A stretch of DNA of 64,000 nucleotides from Bacillus pseudomycoides (GCF_022811845.1 NZ_CP064268.1:1-64000); one strand, 5' to 3'. Shown: positions 45,010 to 54,179, counted from the first letter of the stretch. The notes: generated from the sequence alone by a model not told the origin. Made by a program: numbers and translations.

Positions 45010-45588
45010 TTATTTTTTAAATAATTTAGCGAACCATGATTTTTCTTGTTGAGTAGATGCAACTAACTTCTTAGTTTCTTGTATTTCACGAACTACTTCT
45101 AATAGCTGTTGATCTCTGTTATTTATTTTCCCATCAATATTCTTTTGTTGTTCATCAATCTTATTCAATAATATATGATTAGTTTGTTCTAAATGATCTA
45201 TGCGCTGTAAAAGTTCCATGTTCATGGCTTTTTGTTCTTGAAAATATATAGAAACCTCCTTCATACTTTCATACATTGTCTGAATAATTGGCTTCGTTAT
45301 TTCATCGTCTTCATCGCTCTCTTCTACTACAATATAATCTACGTTTTGTTTTAACATCTGTTCTATTATTTCTGGTGGCTCTTGTGCATCTTTCATATTA
45401 GCAATTAATTTAAACAGCTCTAATGCTTCCTGTTCATATCTCAGTGTTCGCCCCTTCGTCCCAGCGACGGTTGGTAAATATGGTTTGAATTGATCCCGCC
45501 AGGCCTGAAGGGTTGTCCGTGGCTTCCCAAGCATTCTTGCTATATCTGCAAGGGAATATGTTTTCTTATAAGGTTCTTCCCTATCCAT
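45010..45588 (-). CDS. MerR-type HTH and coiled-coil protein (DUF3967), divergent from parM
   Basis: A 192-aa protein. Residues 10-70 form a MerR-like winged helix (YSLADIARMLGKPRTTLQAWRDQF), residues 95-175 a coiled coil, and the end is basic-aromatic (KSWFAKLFKK), likely an amphipathic membrane or partner-binding tail. The layout resembles RacA-like chromosome-anchoring proteins and DUF3967 proteins common on B. cereus-group plasmids. ATG follows GGGAGGACG. It shares a 511-base region containing seven 42-bp repeats with parM-parR, so it may bind these repeats and assist segregation; that is inference. Confidence 0.7.
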   Translation of the reverse strand: MDREEPYKKTYSLADIARMLGKPRTTLQAWRDQFKPYLPTVAGTKGRTLRYEQEALELFKLIANMKDAQEPPEIIEQMLKQNVDYIVVEESDEDDEITKPIIQTMYESMKEVSIYFQEQKAMNMELLQRIDHLEQTNHILLNKIDEQQKNIDGKINNRDQQLLEVVREIQETKKLVASTQQEKSWFAKLFKK

Positions 45589-45613
45589 TTCATCGTCCTC
45601 CCCTCATCGTTAT

Positions 45614-45908
45614 TTGTTGTTATCGATGTCCGACATGTTGTCATTGCATTGTTATTGATTATCATCCATGTCGGTCATGGTGTCATTACATTGTTATTGA
45701 TCAACATTTATGTCGGTCATGTTGTTGTTTTACTGTTATGCATCATCATTTATGCCGGTCATGTTGTTGCTTTACTGTTATGCATCATCATTTATGTCGG
45801 TTATGTTGTTGTTTTACTGTTATGCATCGTCATTTATGTCGGTTATGTTGTTGTTTTACTGTTATGCATCATCATTTATGTCCGACATGTCGGCATCTAA
45901 CTGTTATG
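45614..45908. repeat. Seven 42-bp direct repeats upstream of parM (candidate centromere)
   Basis: The period is 42 bases (for example TACTGTTATG recurs at 45731, 45773, 45815, 45857). Each unit carries ATGTCGGTCATG or a variant, close to a palindrome, and the last is TGTCCGACATGTCGGCA. The first two units are more diverged. Because 42 is divisible by 3, the array is open in all forward frames. There are no unique spacers, so it is not CRISPR. Confidence 0.85.
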
Positions 45909-45984
45909 TGTCTAATTCGTTTGAAAGAAGGTATTTCCTTGTTTATTTTGAATTTTTTAAGTGTATAAGTTAATTTAATAATAA

Positions 45985-46080
45985 GTATGATTCAAGTCGC
46001 ACTTATTATTAAAAGTGTTCTTGTTTTTGGTTTAATGTGCTAAAATATAATTAAAAGTAGCACTTAAGTCTTACTTAATG
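45985..46080 (+). promoter_or_regulatory. parM promoter region with GCACTTA repeats (parC candidate)
   Basis: AAGTCGCACTTATTA (45992), AAGTAGCACTTAAG (46056) and AAGTCTTACTTA form direct and inverted repeats around a promoter-like TATAAT (46043). ParR-type proteins bind such repeats upstream of parM and repress the operon. Confidence 0.5.
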
Positions 46081-46099
46081 TATAAAGGAGGAATTTTAA

Positions 46100-47323
46100 A
46101 TGAAAATTGGAAGAAAAGTAGCGGATTTTGGAAATAGTTTTAATAATTTCATGATGGATGGTTATTATATTGAACTTGCAACGAATGTTGTTAAAATTTC
46201 AAAGAAAAAAGCTGAGGATTTACTTGTTGATCGTATTTCTAGACCAGAAGATTTACTAGATAGATTATTAATTTGTACTGAAATTGATGGTGAAGAATCT
46301 TTCTATTTAGTTGGACAATTAGCTGAAGATAATCAATTAGCAAACTCTCATGTAAATAAGATGCACGATAAAATTAATAGTCCTATCCCTTACATAAGCT
46401 TTTTAGGAGCAATTGCATATTATCATGCCCTTAACGCTGAGCAAGAAGATAATGAAGTTGAAATTGAAAACATGAGTATGATGCTTCCAATTTGGCTTTT
46501 AAAACGCGAAGAGAAATTTAGCATTGCTCATAAAAAAATGGAAGAAAGATTTATCGGTGAACATAAAGTTAAAGTGTTAACACCTGGAATGGAAAGAGCA
46601 CTAACTATTACAGTTAATTCAGCAAAATGTAGAAATGAATCAGAAGTTGCAAGACATTCTTTAAAATATAAAATGGTTTCAAGAGATCAGAATACCAATG
46701 TAATTAGTATTGAAAAGCGATATGAATCCGAGAGATTCGATGACTATGAAGTGGTTTTAACTGATATTGGTGGCGGTTCTACAGATGCTGTGCGATTAGG
46801 TAAAGGACTCACTACACCTAAGCACAGAGATTCTTTCCAAGTTATCGATATTGAACCATTCTTGGGATACCTAGAACGCTTTAGAAAAGAAAAATTGATT
46901 CAATACTTTAAAGATCTAAGAACATTAGAGAAATTTATTGTTAATAATTATAAAGCGCAAAAGTATGTACTATCGAATGAAAATACTGGTGAAGAATATG
47001 ATTTCACATCTGAAATTGTAGAAGCACTAAAAGAATATGCAAGAATTTTAGTTGCTAAAATTCTTGATGTATTCATCCCATCTAGTACAAATACAGTATT
47101 GAAATTCATTTATATTGGAGGCGAAGCACCAGTTTTAGAACCATACATCCGTCTTGCTTTATTGGATCATATGTCTGAAACAGCTGCTAAAAACAATCAC
47201 TTCTTCTTGAACGATATTATTCAAAATAGTGACAAAGAAGTATTTGCTCCAACTTCACGTACAATTAACCTAGCTGCATTAGAATTAAAAGCAATTGATG
47301 AAATGAAGGGGCAGTTAGCTTAA
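46100..47323 (+). CDS. parM: ParM-like plasmid segregation actin
   Basis: A 407-aa actin-like ATPase. It has the phosphate-1 segment DFGNSFNNF near the start, phosphate-2 DIGGGSTDAV (near residue 222), and the adenosine motif YIGGEAPVLEPYI (near 342). It polymerises with ATP and pushes plasmid copies apart when capped by ParR on parC. RBS AAGGAGG before ATG. The short gap to parR and the terminator after parR show a two-gene operon. It resembles the ParM described from B. thuringiensis plasmids. Confidence 0.9.
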   Translation: MKIGRKVADFGNSFNNFMMDGYYIELATNVVKISKKKAEDLLVDRISRPEDLLDRLLICTEIDGEESFYLVGQLAEDNQLANSHVNKMHDKINSPIPYISFLGAIAYYHALNAEQEDNEVEIENMSMMLPIWLLKREEKFSIAHKKMEERFIGEHKVKVLTPGMERALTITVNSAKCRNESEVARHSLKYKMVSRDQNTNVISIEKRYESERFDDYEVVLTDIGGGSTDAVRLGKGLTTPKHRDSFQVIDIEPFLGYLERFRKEKLIQYFKDLRTLEKFIVNNYKAQKYVLSNENTGEEYDFTSEIVEALKEYARILVAKILDVFIPSSTNTVLKFIYIGGEAPVLEPYIRLALLDHMSETAAKNNHFFLNDIIQNSDKEVFAPTSRTINLAALELKAIDEMKGQLA

Positions 47324-47343
47324 AATAAAGGGACGTGCTGATA

Positions 47344-47700
47344 ATGGCTAAAAATAGAAAAATGGCATTACGTGCTGATAATATGCCTGAAGATGTATAT
47401 AAGATCCTTAATGAAAAAGCTAATAGTAGGCAATTAACAGCATTTGTTGTTGAACTAGTACAAAATGAAAAACGTTTTGAGCAACTACTGCAGAAATTAG
47501 ATCATGTAGAACAGAGATTAAATCTTTTAGATACAGTTGAAAACAAATTGAATCTTCTACTTACTAATGGATTTGTTCCTACACAGAAACGAGAAGATTT
47601 AAAAATGGAAGAGCCCGTACTTCAAGAAGGTAAAATTATTGACGCTAGGGAAGTACTTGGTGGGATTTCTGAAGAAGATAACGAAGAGATTGATTTCTAA
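47344..47700 (+). CDS. parR: ParR-like centromere-binding protein
   Basis: A 118-aa protein with an N-terminal ribbon-helix-helix-like part (MALRADNMPEDVYKILNEKANSRQLTAFVVELV), a short coiled coil and an acidic tail (GGISEEDNEEIDF) that would contact ParM filaments. ATG 47344 is preferred over GTG 47335, which is only one base from the RBS AAAGGGA. Directly downstream of parM. Confidence 0.8.
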   Translation: MAKNRKMALRADNMPEDVYKILNEKANSRQLTAFVVELVQNEKRFEQLLQKLDHVEQRLNLLDTVENKLNLLLTNGFVPTQKREDLKMEEPVLQEGKIIDAREVLGGISEEDNEEIDF

Positions 47701-47707
47701 TTAGTAA

Positions 47708-47742
47708 AGAAGACCTTTAGGTATAATCCTAAGGTCTTTTTA
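47708..47742 (+). terminator. Terminator of parM-parR
   Basis: AAGACCTTTAGG / CCTAAGGTCTTTTT stem-loop with T-tract. Confidence 0.85.
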
Positions 47743-47774
47743 TATTTATCTGAACTAAAGTCTGATAGAAAGCA

Positions 47775-48005
47775 TTTTTTGAACTACTCACCACTTAACG
47801 TCCTTACGAACCATTTGAAGTGGAAGATTCCTAAGTACAGAGTTCTAACGAACCCAAATGGATTAGGTTTCCCCCTGTAGTTCCTAGGGTTAAGAGACGA
47901 ATTGCTTCGCTTCTCAGATTGAGCGCTGTGTTTCGATCTCTATCGTGATGTGTGCCACAAGAAAGGTAATCCCACTGGGCGCACCAATATTTCGTGGATT
48001 CAATT
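47775..48005 (-). pseudogene. Remnant of IS200/IS605 tnpB 3' end and right end
   Basis: On the minus strand the frame GTHHDRDRNTALNLRSEAIRLLTLG is the end of a TnpB (third catalytic Asp region), followed by about 130 bases of TnpB-type 3' noncoding sequence and the imperfect palindrome ACTCACCACTT...AAGTGGAAG. The beginning of the gene is absent. A related palindromic end lies at 50216-50276. Confidence 0.65.
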
Positions 48006-48625
48006 TGCTATGGTGCAACTTTTTTATAAACAATTAATCTTTTTTCAAAACGGTTAAACATTATTGTAAATGGTTAAACTTTATTTCAAATCCACACGAT
48101 TAATAATCGTTGTTAATTATAGAGCAAAAGGCAAATAATCTCTTTTGAAATCAATAGTTTAAGCATTAGCCATTAATCTTATTGCATGTTCCAATTATCA
48201 ACGCTATAATCCCCTTTACAATATAGAAATATCCCTATTTCTATAAATAGATATTTCCCTATATCTATACTTTTGTTATTAAAAAAATAGATATAGCGAT
48301 GTTGAGGGATCTTTTGAAAAAATTACTGCAGTGGTACAAATGGCTGATTCTATTACATGTTCCAATTATTAACGCTATAATCCCCCTTACAATATAGAAA
48401 TATCCCTATTTCTATACATGGATATTTCTATATATCCCTACTTTTATTATCAAAAATATAGGTACAGCGATATTAGGTGATCTTTTAAAAAATAGCTGGA
48501 GTGGTACAAATGGTTGATTTTTTACATGTACCAATTATCAACACTATAATCTCTTTTACACTATAGAAATATCCCTATTTCTATAGGTGGATATTTCCCT
48601 ATATCCCCACTTTCATCATCAAAAT
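48006..48625. repeat. Duplicated par promoter units (about 170-180 bp each)
   Basis: Successive units carry a TGGTACAAATGG segment, a CATGTxCCAATTAT segment, TATAATC and an AGAAATATCCCTATTTCT palindrome; the palindromes lie at 48223, 48393 and 48563. The same unit precedes parA at 50870-51046. These copies have no gene behind them. Confidence 0.75.
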
Positions 48626-48629
48626 ATCA

Positions 48630-49110
48630 TCACCAGAACCTCCACCATGGCTTTTTCTTCTCTCTTGCTGCTGCAACTTCTTCATGAAATTTCTTCATTA
48701 TTCTCTTCGTCTTTTGGATCTCTCTTAATGTGCTCATCAAAGTTTCATCTCGTTCTTCTAATCTTTTTTCAATCCGTTCGTTCCGTCGTTCCATACTTTC
48801 CTCAATGCGTTTACTTCTTTTCTCAGCTTGTTCGCTTAATCTTTTCTCCATTTCCAAGAGGTTTTGGTTCATTTGTTTCGCCATAACGTTATATTGTTGC
48901 TGTAGCTGTTGTTGAGTATGATATGGTATTAAATCTGTGTCCTTGGATTCCTCTGTCCTCATATCAACATTTCCTAATTGCTGCGTAATTCGCTTCGCTG
49001 CTTTTTCAAGCGTCATACCGCCATGCTTACTTAATTAATTTCTCAAGCACCATAACATCATACTTTGTATACTCTCTTCTGCCTCGTTTATCCTTTTTAA
49101 CTTTAGGAAG
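48630..49110 (-). pseudogene. DUF3967 MerR-type coiled-coil protein, truncated duplicate
   Basis: The 128-codon frame 48630-49016 encodes the coiled coil and the KKPWW tail, almost identical to the copy at 49495-50142. Further upstream, to about 49110, the HTH part continues in another frame (GRREYTKYDVMVLEKLIK then stop), showing a one-base deletion near 49033. The first 60 residues are missing, replaced by a sequence with an IS231-type end (ACTTGATGGGCAGGGG, 49140). Probably not functional. Confidence 0.7.
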
Positions 49111-49159
49111 ACAAATGTTTTGTTTTGAGGGATAGCCAATTTCTTAACTTGATGGGCAG

Positions 49160-49490
49160 GGGATATAGGGGAAGTTTTTGAAAAATAAATGGAGTTGTAT
49201 AAATGGCAGATTCTATTGCGTGTGCCAAATATCACTGCTATAATTCATTTGAAAATATAGAAATATCCCTATTTCTATAAGTTTATATATCCCTATATAC
49301 CTATTTTCGGTATCAAAAACATAGAAATAGGTATATAGGGGGTTACTTTGAAAAATAAATGGAGTGATAGAAATGGTAGATTCTATTACATGTACCACAT
49401 TCCACTGTTATAATCTTCTTTAATAATATAGATATGTCCCTATTTCTATAAGTGGATATTTTTATATTTCCATGCTTTCGTTATCAAAAT
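49160..49490. repeat. Further par promoter/operator duplicates
   Basis: Two more units with palindromes at 49257 and 49428 and an inverted AATAGGTATATAGGG segment at 49325. No gene attached. Confidence 0.7.
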
Positions 49491-49494
49491 ATCA

Positions 49495-50106
49495 TCACCA
49501 GAACTTCCACCATGGCTTTTTCTTCTCTCTTGCTGCTGCAACTTCTTCATGAAATTTCTTCATTATTCTCTTCGTCTCTTGGATCTCTCTTAATGTGCTC
49601 ATCAAAGTTTCATCTCGTTCTTCTAATCTTTTTTCAATCCGTTCGTTCCGTCGTGCCATACTTTCCTCAATGCGTTTACTTCTTTTCTCAGCTTGTTCGC
49701 TTAATCTTTTCTCCATTTCCAAGAGGTTTTGGTTCATTTGTTTCGCCATAACGTTATATTGTTGCTGAAGTTGTTGTTGAAGTTGTTGTTGAATATGAAA
49801 TGGTATTAAATCTGTGTCCTTGGATTCTTCATCATTAACCAAATCTGGATTGATACTTTCTAACTTCTGCGTAATTATCTTCGCTGCCTTTTCTAACGTC
49901 ATACCGTCATGCTTGCTAAGTTCGATTAACTTTTCAATCACCATGACGTCATACTCTGTGTATTCCCTCTTCCCTTGCTTATTCTTCTTAATAATGTAGG
50001 ATTCTCGTTGGAGGACTTCAACATATTTTCTTAGTGTGCTATCGCTCACTTGCAAGCGACTATAGACGTCTTTTGCGGTATAAATAATTTTCATATCCGA
50101 CATAAC
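49495..50106 (-). CDS. DUF3967 MerR-type DNA-binding coiled-coil protein with KKPWW tail
   Basis: About 203 aa from an internal ATG near 50106, behind TAGGAGGTG; the frame is open 12 codons further. Residues 5-70 are a MerR-like HTH (YTAKDVYSRLQVSDSTLRKYVEVL and REYTEYDVMVIEKLIEL). A Gln-rich linker, a long Glu/Arg coiled coil and the terminal basic-aromatic tail REKKKPWWKFW follow. That tail could insert in membranes or dock a partner. The combination DNA binding, coiled coil and membrane tail is that of a plasmid-anchoring protein like RacA. Gene lies inside the par repeat region. Confidence 0.75.
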   Translation of the reverse strand, partial: VMSDMKIIYTAKDVYSRLQVSDSTLRKYVEVLQRESYIIKKNKQGKREYTEYDVMVIEKLIELSKHDGMTLEKAAKIITQKLESINPDLVNDEESKDTDLIPFHIQQQLQQQLQQQYNVMAKQMNQNLLEMEKRLSEQAEKRSKRIEESMARRNERIEKRLEERDETLMSTLREIQETKRIMKKFHEEVAAAREKKKPWWKFW

Positions 50107-50215
50107 GCTATAACACCTCCTAGAAAAAGTATTCCCTGGCATTCTGTAAATTCCTGCAAAGAAAAAAGCCCTGATATTGGGCTTCTTATTCTACATTCAT
50201 ATTTTGTTACATAAC

Positions 50216-50276
50216 TTGAACTACTCACCACTTCAAACAGCCCGTAAGGACGTTAAGTGGTGGGTAGTTCAAGTTT
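50216..50276. repeat. IS200/IS605-type palindromic end
   Basis: TTGAACTACTCACCACTT pairs with AAGTGGTGGGTAGTTCAA around a loop containing CGTAAGGACG. It is related to 47775-47830 and may also act as a terminator of the downstream gene. Confidence 0.65.
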
Positions 50277-50282
50277 ACCCGT

Positions 50283-50558
50283 TTAAAAAGAAGGTAAGTT
50301 GTCTAAGTTATTTTCTTTAATACCATCAGGTTCACTACGTATAATATCCCTGCCATACTTATGAAATACGTCCACATGTGCTAACTTTCCTGATTTTGCT
50401 TCATCAAGAGCAGTAATATAATCTAATTCTCTTCCACTACTGGTTTTAAAAGCAATAATATCATCCTCATCATTTTTACGAACTGCAACAATTTGTTCTA
50501 CTCCTGAATCGATTTCCTTAACAACTTCCAATTGAGCTTGGTCTTCGTAAGTATTCAT
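50283..50558 (-). CDS. DUF3892-like small protein
   Basis: A 91-aa protein. The pattern EQIVAVRKNDEDDIIAFKTSSGRELDYITALDEAKSGKLAHVDVF is that of DUF3892 proteins, which are small and of unknown function, with a beta-rich domain. No strong RBS precedes ATG 50558, so expression may be weak. It lies between the IS200-type palindrome and the par repeats. Confidence 0.6.
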   Translation of the reverse strand: MNTYEDQAQLEVVKEIDSGVEQIVAVRKNDEDDIIAFKTSSGRELDYITALDEAKSGKLAHVDVFHKYGRDIIRSEPDGIKENNLDNLPSF

Positions 50559-51045
50559 TATAAATTTTTTTGAAAGTCTTTTTTATCCCTAAAACCCACC
50601 TCAAAACATTATTTTAGTATGTTCGGGAGCTATTAGTTTTATGTACTTTGACCCTTAACAAAATGGATTGGAAACCATGGATAATGAACTGAACTTTGCT
50701 AATGCAAAAGATCCTAAAGATTGTCCGATTTACAATGAAATAGTCCAAATATCACTACTATAACCTTTCATACAATATAGAAATATCCCTATTTCTATAA
50801 GTGGATATTTCCCTATACTTCTACTTTAGTTATCAAAAATATAGAAATAGGGATATAGGGGACTACTTTGAAAAATAAATGGAGTAGTATAAATAGCAGA
50901 TTCCATTGCATGTACCACATATCACTGCTATAATCTTCTTTATAACATAGGGAAATATCCCTATTTCCCTATATCTCTAATTCTGTTGCTAAAATATAGA
51001 AATAGGGATATAGGGAAATTTCAAAAAATAAGTGGAGTGGTATAA
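50559..51045 (+). promoter_or_regulatory. parA promoter and operator/centromere region
   Basis: Palindromes at 50777 and 50947 with inverted half-copies at 50843 and 50997 (AGAAATAGGGATATAGGG), TATAATC elements at 50760 and 50932, and GGAGTGG before parA. About twelve such clusters lie between 48.2 and 54.5 kb. They are likely binding sites of the small partner protein, acting as both operator and centromere. Confidence 0.65.
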
Positions 51046-51867
51046 ATGGCTATTACAATTACTGTTGGGAATTACAAAGGGGGCGTTGGTAAAACCACTA
51101 ATGCTGTATTAAACTCTTATGAATTCGCAAAAAAGGGGAAACGAACTTTACTCGTTGACCTTGATCCGCAGAGTAATGCAACAAAATCTCTAATGTTAAC
51201 GAAATCTATCCTTAATCCTGACGAAAATGTAAATGTAAAAAAAACATTAATGAAAGGAATTCAAGAGGGGAATTTAGATGGATTAGAAGTTGAAATAACG
51301 AAAAATTTACATTTAATTCCTTCTTATGTTGATTTTCAAGATTTCGCAAAATTTCTATATAAATCTTGTTCTTCTGAAGTTGAAGAAGATTACTATTTTA
51401 AGGGATTACTTGAGAAAATAAAACATAAATATGATTACATATTTATCGATGTTCCACCTATGTCAATTGAAGTCACAAAAAATGCAGTTGTAGCTTCTGA
51501 TTATGTTCTTATAGCTCTACAAACACAAGAACGTTCTCTTACGGGTGCGGAAAACTATATTAACCAACTAATAAAATTAAAAGAGCAATATGATCTTGAT
51601 ATTGAAGTTGTAGGTATTCTTCCTGTGCTATTGAAAAATAATGGTAAAGTGGATGAATACATTATGGAAAATGCTCGTGAAATTTTTGGTGAAGAAAACC
51701 TATTTAAAAATATCGTTCCACAGATGGAACGTATTAAAAGGTTTGATGTTAACGGTATTACTGAAAATGATAGACATGATTTCAATGTAATAGAACTATA
51801 CGAAAAGATTAGTGATGAATTATTGTCTCGTATCAATATTTTTGAAAATTTGAAGGTTGGTGTATAA
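51046..51867 (+). CDS. parA: ParA/Soj-family partition ATPase
   Basis: A 273-aa protein with the deviant Walker A KGGVGKTT (residues 11-18), Walker A' LLVDLDPQSNATKSL, and Walker B YIFIDVPPM. There is no N-terminal HTH, so it is the short type Ib class in which the small partner binds the operator. ParA forms dynamic patterns on the nucleoid that position plasmids. ATG behind GGAGTGG. The partner gene starts one base after the stop codon. Confidence 0.9.
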   Translation: MAITITVGNYKGGVGKTTNAVLNSYEFAKKGKRTLLVDLDPQSNATKSLMLTKSILNPDENVNVKKTLMKGIQEGNLDGLEVEITKNLHLIPSYVDFQDFAKFLYKSCSSEVEEDYYFKGLLEKIKHKYDYIFIDVPPMSIEVTKNAVVASDYVLIALQTQERSLTGAENYINQLIKLKEQYDLDIEVVGILPVLLKNNGKVDEYIMENAREIFGEENLFKNIVPQMERIKRFDVNGITENDRHDFNVIELYEKISDELLSRINIFENLKVGV

Positions 51868-51868
51868 C

Positions 51869-52240
51869 ATGGCAAAAACTCCTGGATTATTAGGCAGAAA
51901 AAAAAGCAATTTTAATCCAACAGATCCTTATATCCCAAACGAGAATCCAGTTGTAACAAAAAGTAGCGAAGATACTTCTGCTTCACCACCTAAAAATGAA
52001 CAAAAACAAGTGAATCAGCAGGCGAAAAAGATAGAGCAAACTCCAGAGAAAAAGAAATTTAAAAACCAACAAGGCAGTATTAAAATTTCTAGTCAATCTA
52101 AGGAAGAGCTTGAAGCACTAATGAAGCTCACTAATACAAAATTTGCTCATGAAATAATTGATTTACTTATAAATCATTATGTAGAAAATGAGTTAACTTC
52201 TGAACAGAAAATGAAATTCAAATTATTAACAGAAATTTAG
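51869..52240 (+). CDS. parB: Small ParB-like DNA-binding partner of ParA
   Basis: A 123-aa protein. The N-terminal 70 residues are a flexible Lys/Gln/Pro-rich region starting MAKTPGLLGRKKSNF, which probably stimulates ParA. The C-terminal 50 residues (GSIKISSQSKEELEALMKLTNTKFAHEIIDLLINHYVE) have the ribbon-helix-helix pattern of type Ib ParB/ParG-like proteins. ATG is at 51869, one base after the parA stop. Two decayed copies lie at 53440-53722 and 54180-54427. Confidence 0.75.
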   Translation: MAKTPGLLGRKKSNFNPTDPYIPNENPVVTKSSEDTSASPPKNEQKQVNQQAKKIEQTPEKKKFKNQQGSIKISSQSKEELEALMKLTNTKFAHEIIDLLINHYVENELTSEQKMKFKLLTEI

Positions 52241-52242
52241 AT

Positions 52243-52290
52243 ATATAGAAATATCCCTATTTGGAAATAGGGATATTTCTATATCTTACC
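52243..52290 (+). terminator. Palindrome after parB (operator copy and possible terminator)
   Basis: ATATAGAAATATCCCTATTT pairs with AAATAGGGATATTTCTATAT, a long perfect hairpin directly after the stop codon. Confidence 0.6.
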
Positions 52291-52439
52291 TTGGTTGAGG
52301 TGGAAAAATCCCTTAAAACTTAAAATCTATTCGTATCAATAATTTGAATTAACGATATTATATGTGAATTAAACCTTTCTAAACTCTTGTCTACCATTTT
52401 TGAATTTAAAAAGTGGTAACGATGTCTTAAAATATATTA

Positions 52440-53111
52440 TTAGAGTCTTGATGTTTTAAATAAAAATTTATATAGAATGTAGAAGAAGACAGCCGTCAGG
52501 GCGCCTTGCCATAAACTTATGTTATATGTAAGAAATGGATGTTTTTTAAAAAAAATATATATAAGTATTGTAGAGCCAAATGGGATAGACACTGCTAATC
52601 CGAATAAAATCCGGCTTTTCCAATTCATTTTTACATCAAAAGAAAAACCTTTTAATATATGAAAAATAATATAAATGCCCCCAGTAAGGATTGTGACAGA
52701 TAATAAAGTACCTAAAATATCAAATGACACACCTTGAAGTACATGTTTTTTTGGAGAAACTGAAATTATCATTGCAGATATAGTATCTATTCCAAATTGA
52801 ATAGCCAATAATAAACTTATAATAAAGCCTATAGATGCAAACTTTTCAAACATTGTTTGCTTAGGTAACGCGTTAATTAATTCGTCACAATATGCTTGTA
52901 AATTATCTCCAAAAACATCGTAAGCCGTTTTACCTTCTTTTTGAGACTCGAGAAGATGATCTAAAATCTCTAATAATAGTTCTTCCGATTGTTGTTCCGG
53001 AACATTCGAACAGCGTATATACACCAAGATGTTTCCATAAGCCAATTCATTTTCTTTCGTTAGCAGTTTTCTTTTTTCATTATTAACTTTAATCATTTCT
53101 TCAGGTTTCAT
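52440..53111 (-). CDS. PadR-associated membrane protein (DUF1129-like)
   Basis: A 223-aa protein. The N-terminal 85 residues are soluble (EEMIKVNNEKRKLLTKENELAYGN) and contain a DUF1129/DUF1048-like motif (LLEILDHLLESQKEGKTAYDVFG). Four hydrophobic segments follow (about residues 88-110, 130-150, 168-187, 196-216). The RBS GGGGAG lies inside the preceding padR fragment. padR plus such a membrane gene is a common pair in Bacillus, often linked with drug response. With padR truncated, its control is probably lost. Confidence 0.75.
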   Translation of the reverse strand: MKPEEMIKVNNEKRKLLTKENELAYGNILVYIRCSNVPEQQSEELLLEILDHLLESQKEGKTAYDVFGDNLQAYCDELINALPKQTMFEKFASIGFIISLLLAIQFGIDTISAMIISVSPKKHVLQGVSFDILGTLLSVTILTGGIYIIFHILKGFSFDVKMNWKSRILFGLAVSIPFGSTILIYIFFKKHPFLTYNISLWQGALTAVFFYILYKFLFKTSRL

Positions 53112-53350
53112 TGTTTTTTCTCCCCTTTAATAACTGATTTACAGTTGTCGATACCATATCCCAACTTTCCTTAAATAACTCTAATTGATCTAACCCCTTC
53201 TTTGTTAAATGGTAATACTTACGCTTTGGTCCTAAATTAGAGGATTTTAAAGTTCCCTCAATAAGTTTTTCTTTCTGCATACGTAATATAAGTGGATAAA
53301 TACTGCCCTCGCTTACAAAGGTAAAACCATGTTGATTTAGCTTTGCACTT
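53101..53350 (-). pseudogene. PadR-family regulator, 5'-truncated
   Basis: About 83 codons remain: AKLNQHGFTFVSEGSIYPLIL, RMQKEKLIEGTLKSSN and GPKRKYYHLTKKGLDQL, the PadR winged helix from its middle to the end. The first 25 or so residues, with the first recognition helix, are missing, replaced by par repeat DNA. It overlaps the membrane-protein start by 11 bases. Confidence 0.75.
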
Positions 53351-53382
53351 AGTAATCAAAACGATTATAATCTTCTTTACAT

Positions 53383-53440
53383 TATAGAAATATCCCTATT
53401 TCTATAATTCTATATTTCCACATTTCCCTATTTTTGATAT
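53383..53440. repeat. par-type palindrome cluster
   Basis: TATAGAAATATCCCTATTTC followed by a TATATTTCCACATTTCCC variant, the same kind of site as before parA. It starts right at the padR truncation point. Confidence 0.7.
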
Positions 53441-53722
53441 CAAAAATAGCGAAGATACTCCTGCTTCTCCACCTAAAAATGAACAAAAACAAGAAAATCA
53501 GCAGGAGAAAAAGAAGGAGCAAACACCAGAGAAAAAGAAATTTAAAAACCAACAAGGCAGTATTAAAATTTCTAGTCAATCTAAGGAAGAGCTTGGAGCA
53601 CTAATGAAACTTACTACTACGAAATTTGCTCATGAAATAATAGATTTACTTATACATCATTATGTAGAAAATCAATTAACTCCCGAACAGAAAAGGAAAT
53701 TTAAATTATTAACAGAGGTTTA
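53440..53722 (+). pseudogene. Truncated duplicate of the ParB-like gene
   Basis: The frame NSEDTPASPPKNEQKQENQQ, KNQQGSIKISSQSKEELGAL and IIDLLIHHYVENQL matches residues about 35-123 of the protein at 51869-52240 with few changes. The start codon and first 30 codons are missing. A palindrome again follows the stop (53725-53775). Confidence 0.8.
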
Positions 53723-53775
53723 GGAATATAGAAATATTCCTACATAGAAATAGGGATATTTCTATATTTTTTGTG

Positions 53776-54120
53776 ATTTTTAAAAATATCGTCACCAGAA
53801 CTTCCTCCACGACTTTTTCTTTTCTCTCGCCGCTGCAACTTCCTCATGTTATTCCTTTATCAATTGGTTTATCTCTAAAGCTAACTGTTTAATATTTTCC
53901 TTGTACTTCGTTAGCTACAATAACACTGGGCCACTAATTCATTTTCCCCCATTGTTTATAAGCTAGTAGCGTCATTCTCTTTATCTCTTCAAAATCTGAA
54001 ATATCCTTTAATTTTATTTTTATTGTAGTTAATCCCTTTTGACATCAATGGTTTAGGCATTATTCGTGAATTCTATGATTCTATTACATGTACCACATAT
54101 CATCGCTGTGATCTTTTTTA
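53776..54120. other. Degenerate sequence with DUF3967-like tail fragment
   Basis: 53790-53850 resembles the 3' end of the DUF3967 gene (minus strand). The rest has no open frame and is degraded plasmid DNA. Confidence 0.4.
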
Positions 54121-54179
54121 ACAATATAGAAATATCCCTATATCTATAAGTGGATATTTCTATATATCTCTACTTTTGT

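Noticed and set aside
45614..45908. Possible CRISPR array
   Set aside because: The units are tandem repeats without unique spacers, and no cas genes are present.
45490..45973. Long overlapping open frames in all three forward frames
   Set aside because: They are produced by the 42-bp repeats, whose length is divisible by three, and have no RBS or normal composition.
48587..49751. Forward open frames at 48587-48886 and 49452-49751
   Set aside because: They are antisense shadows of the two DUF3967 genes, whose reverse-strand frame has clear domain structure.
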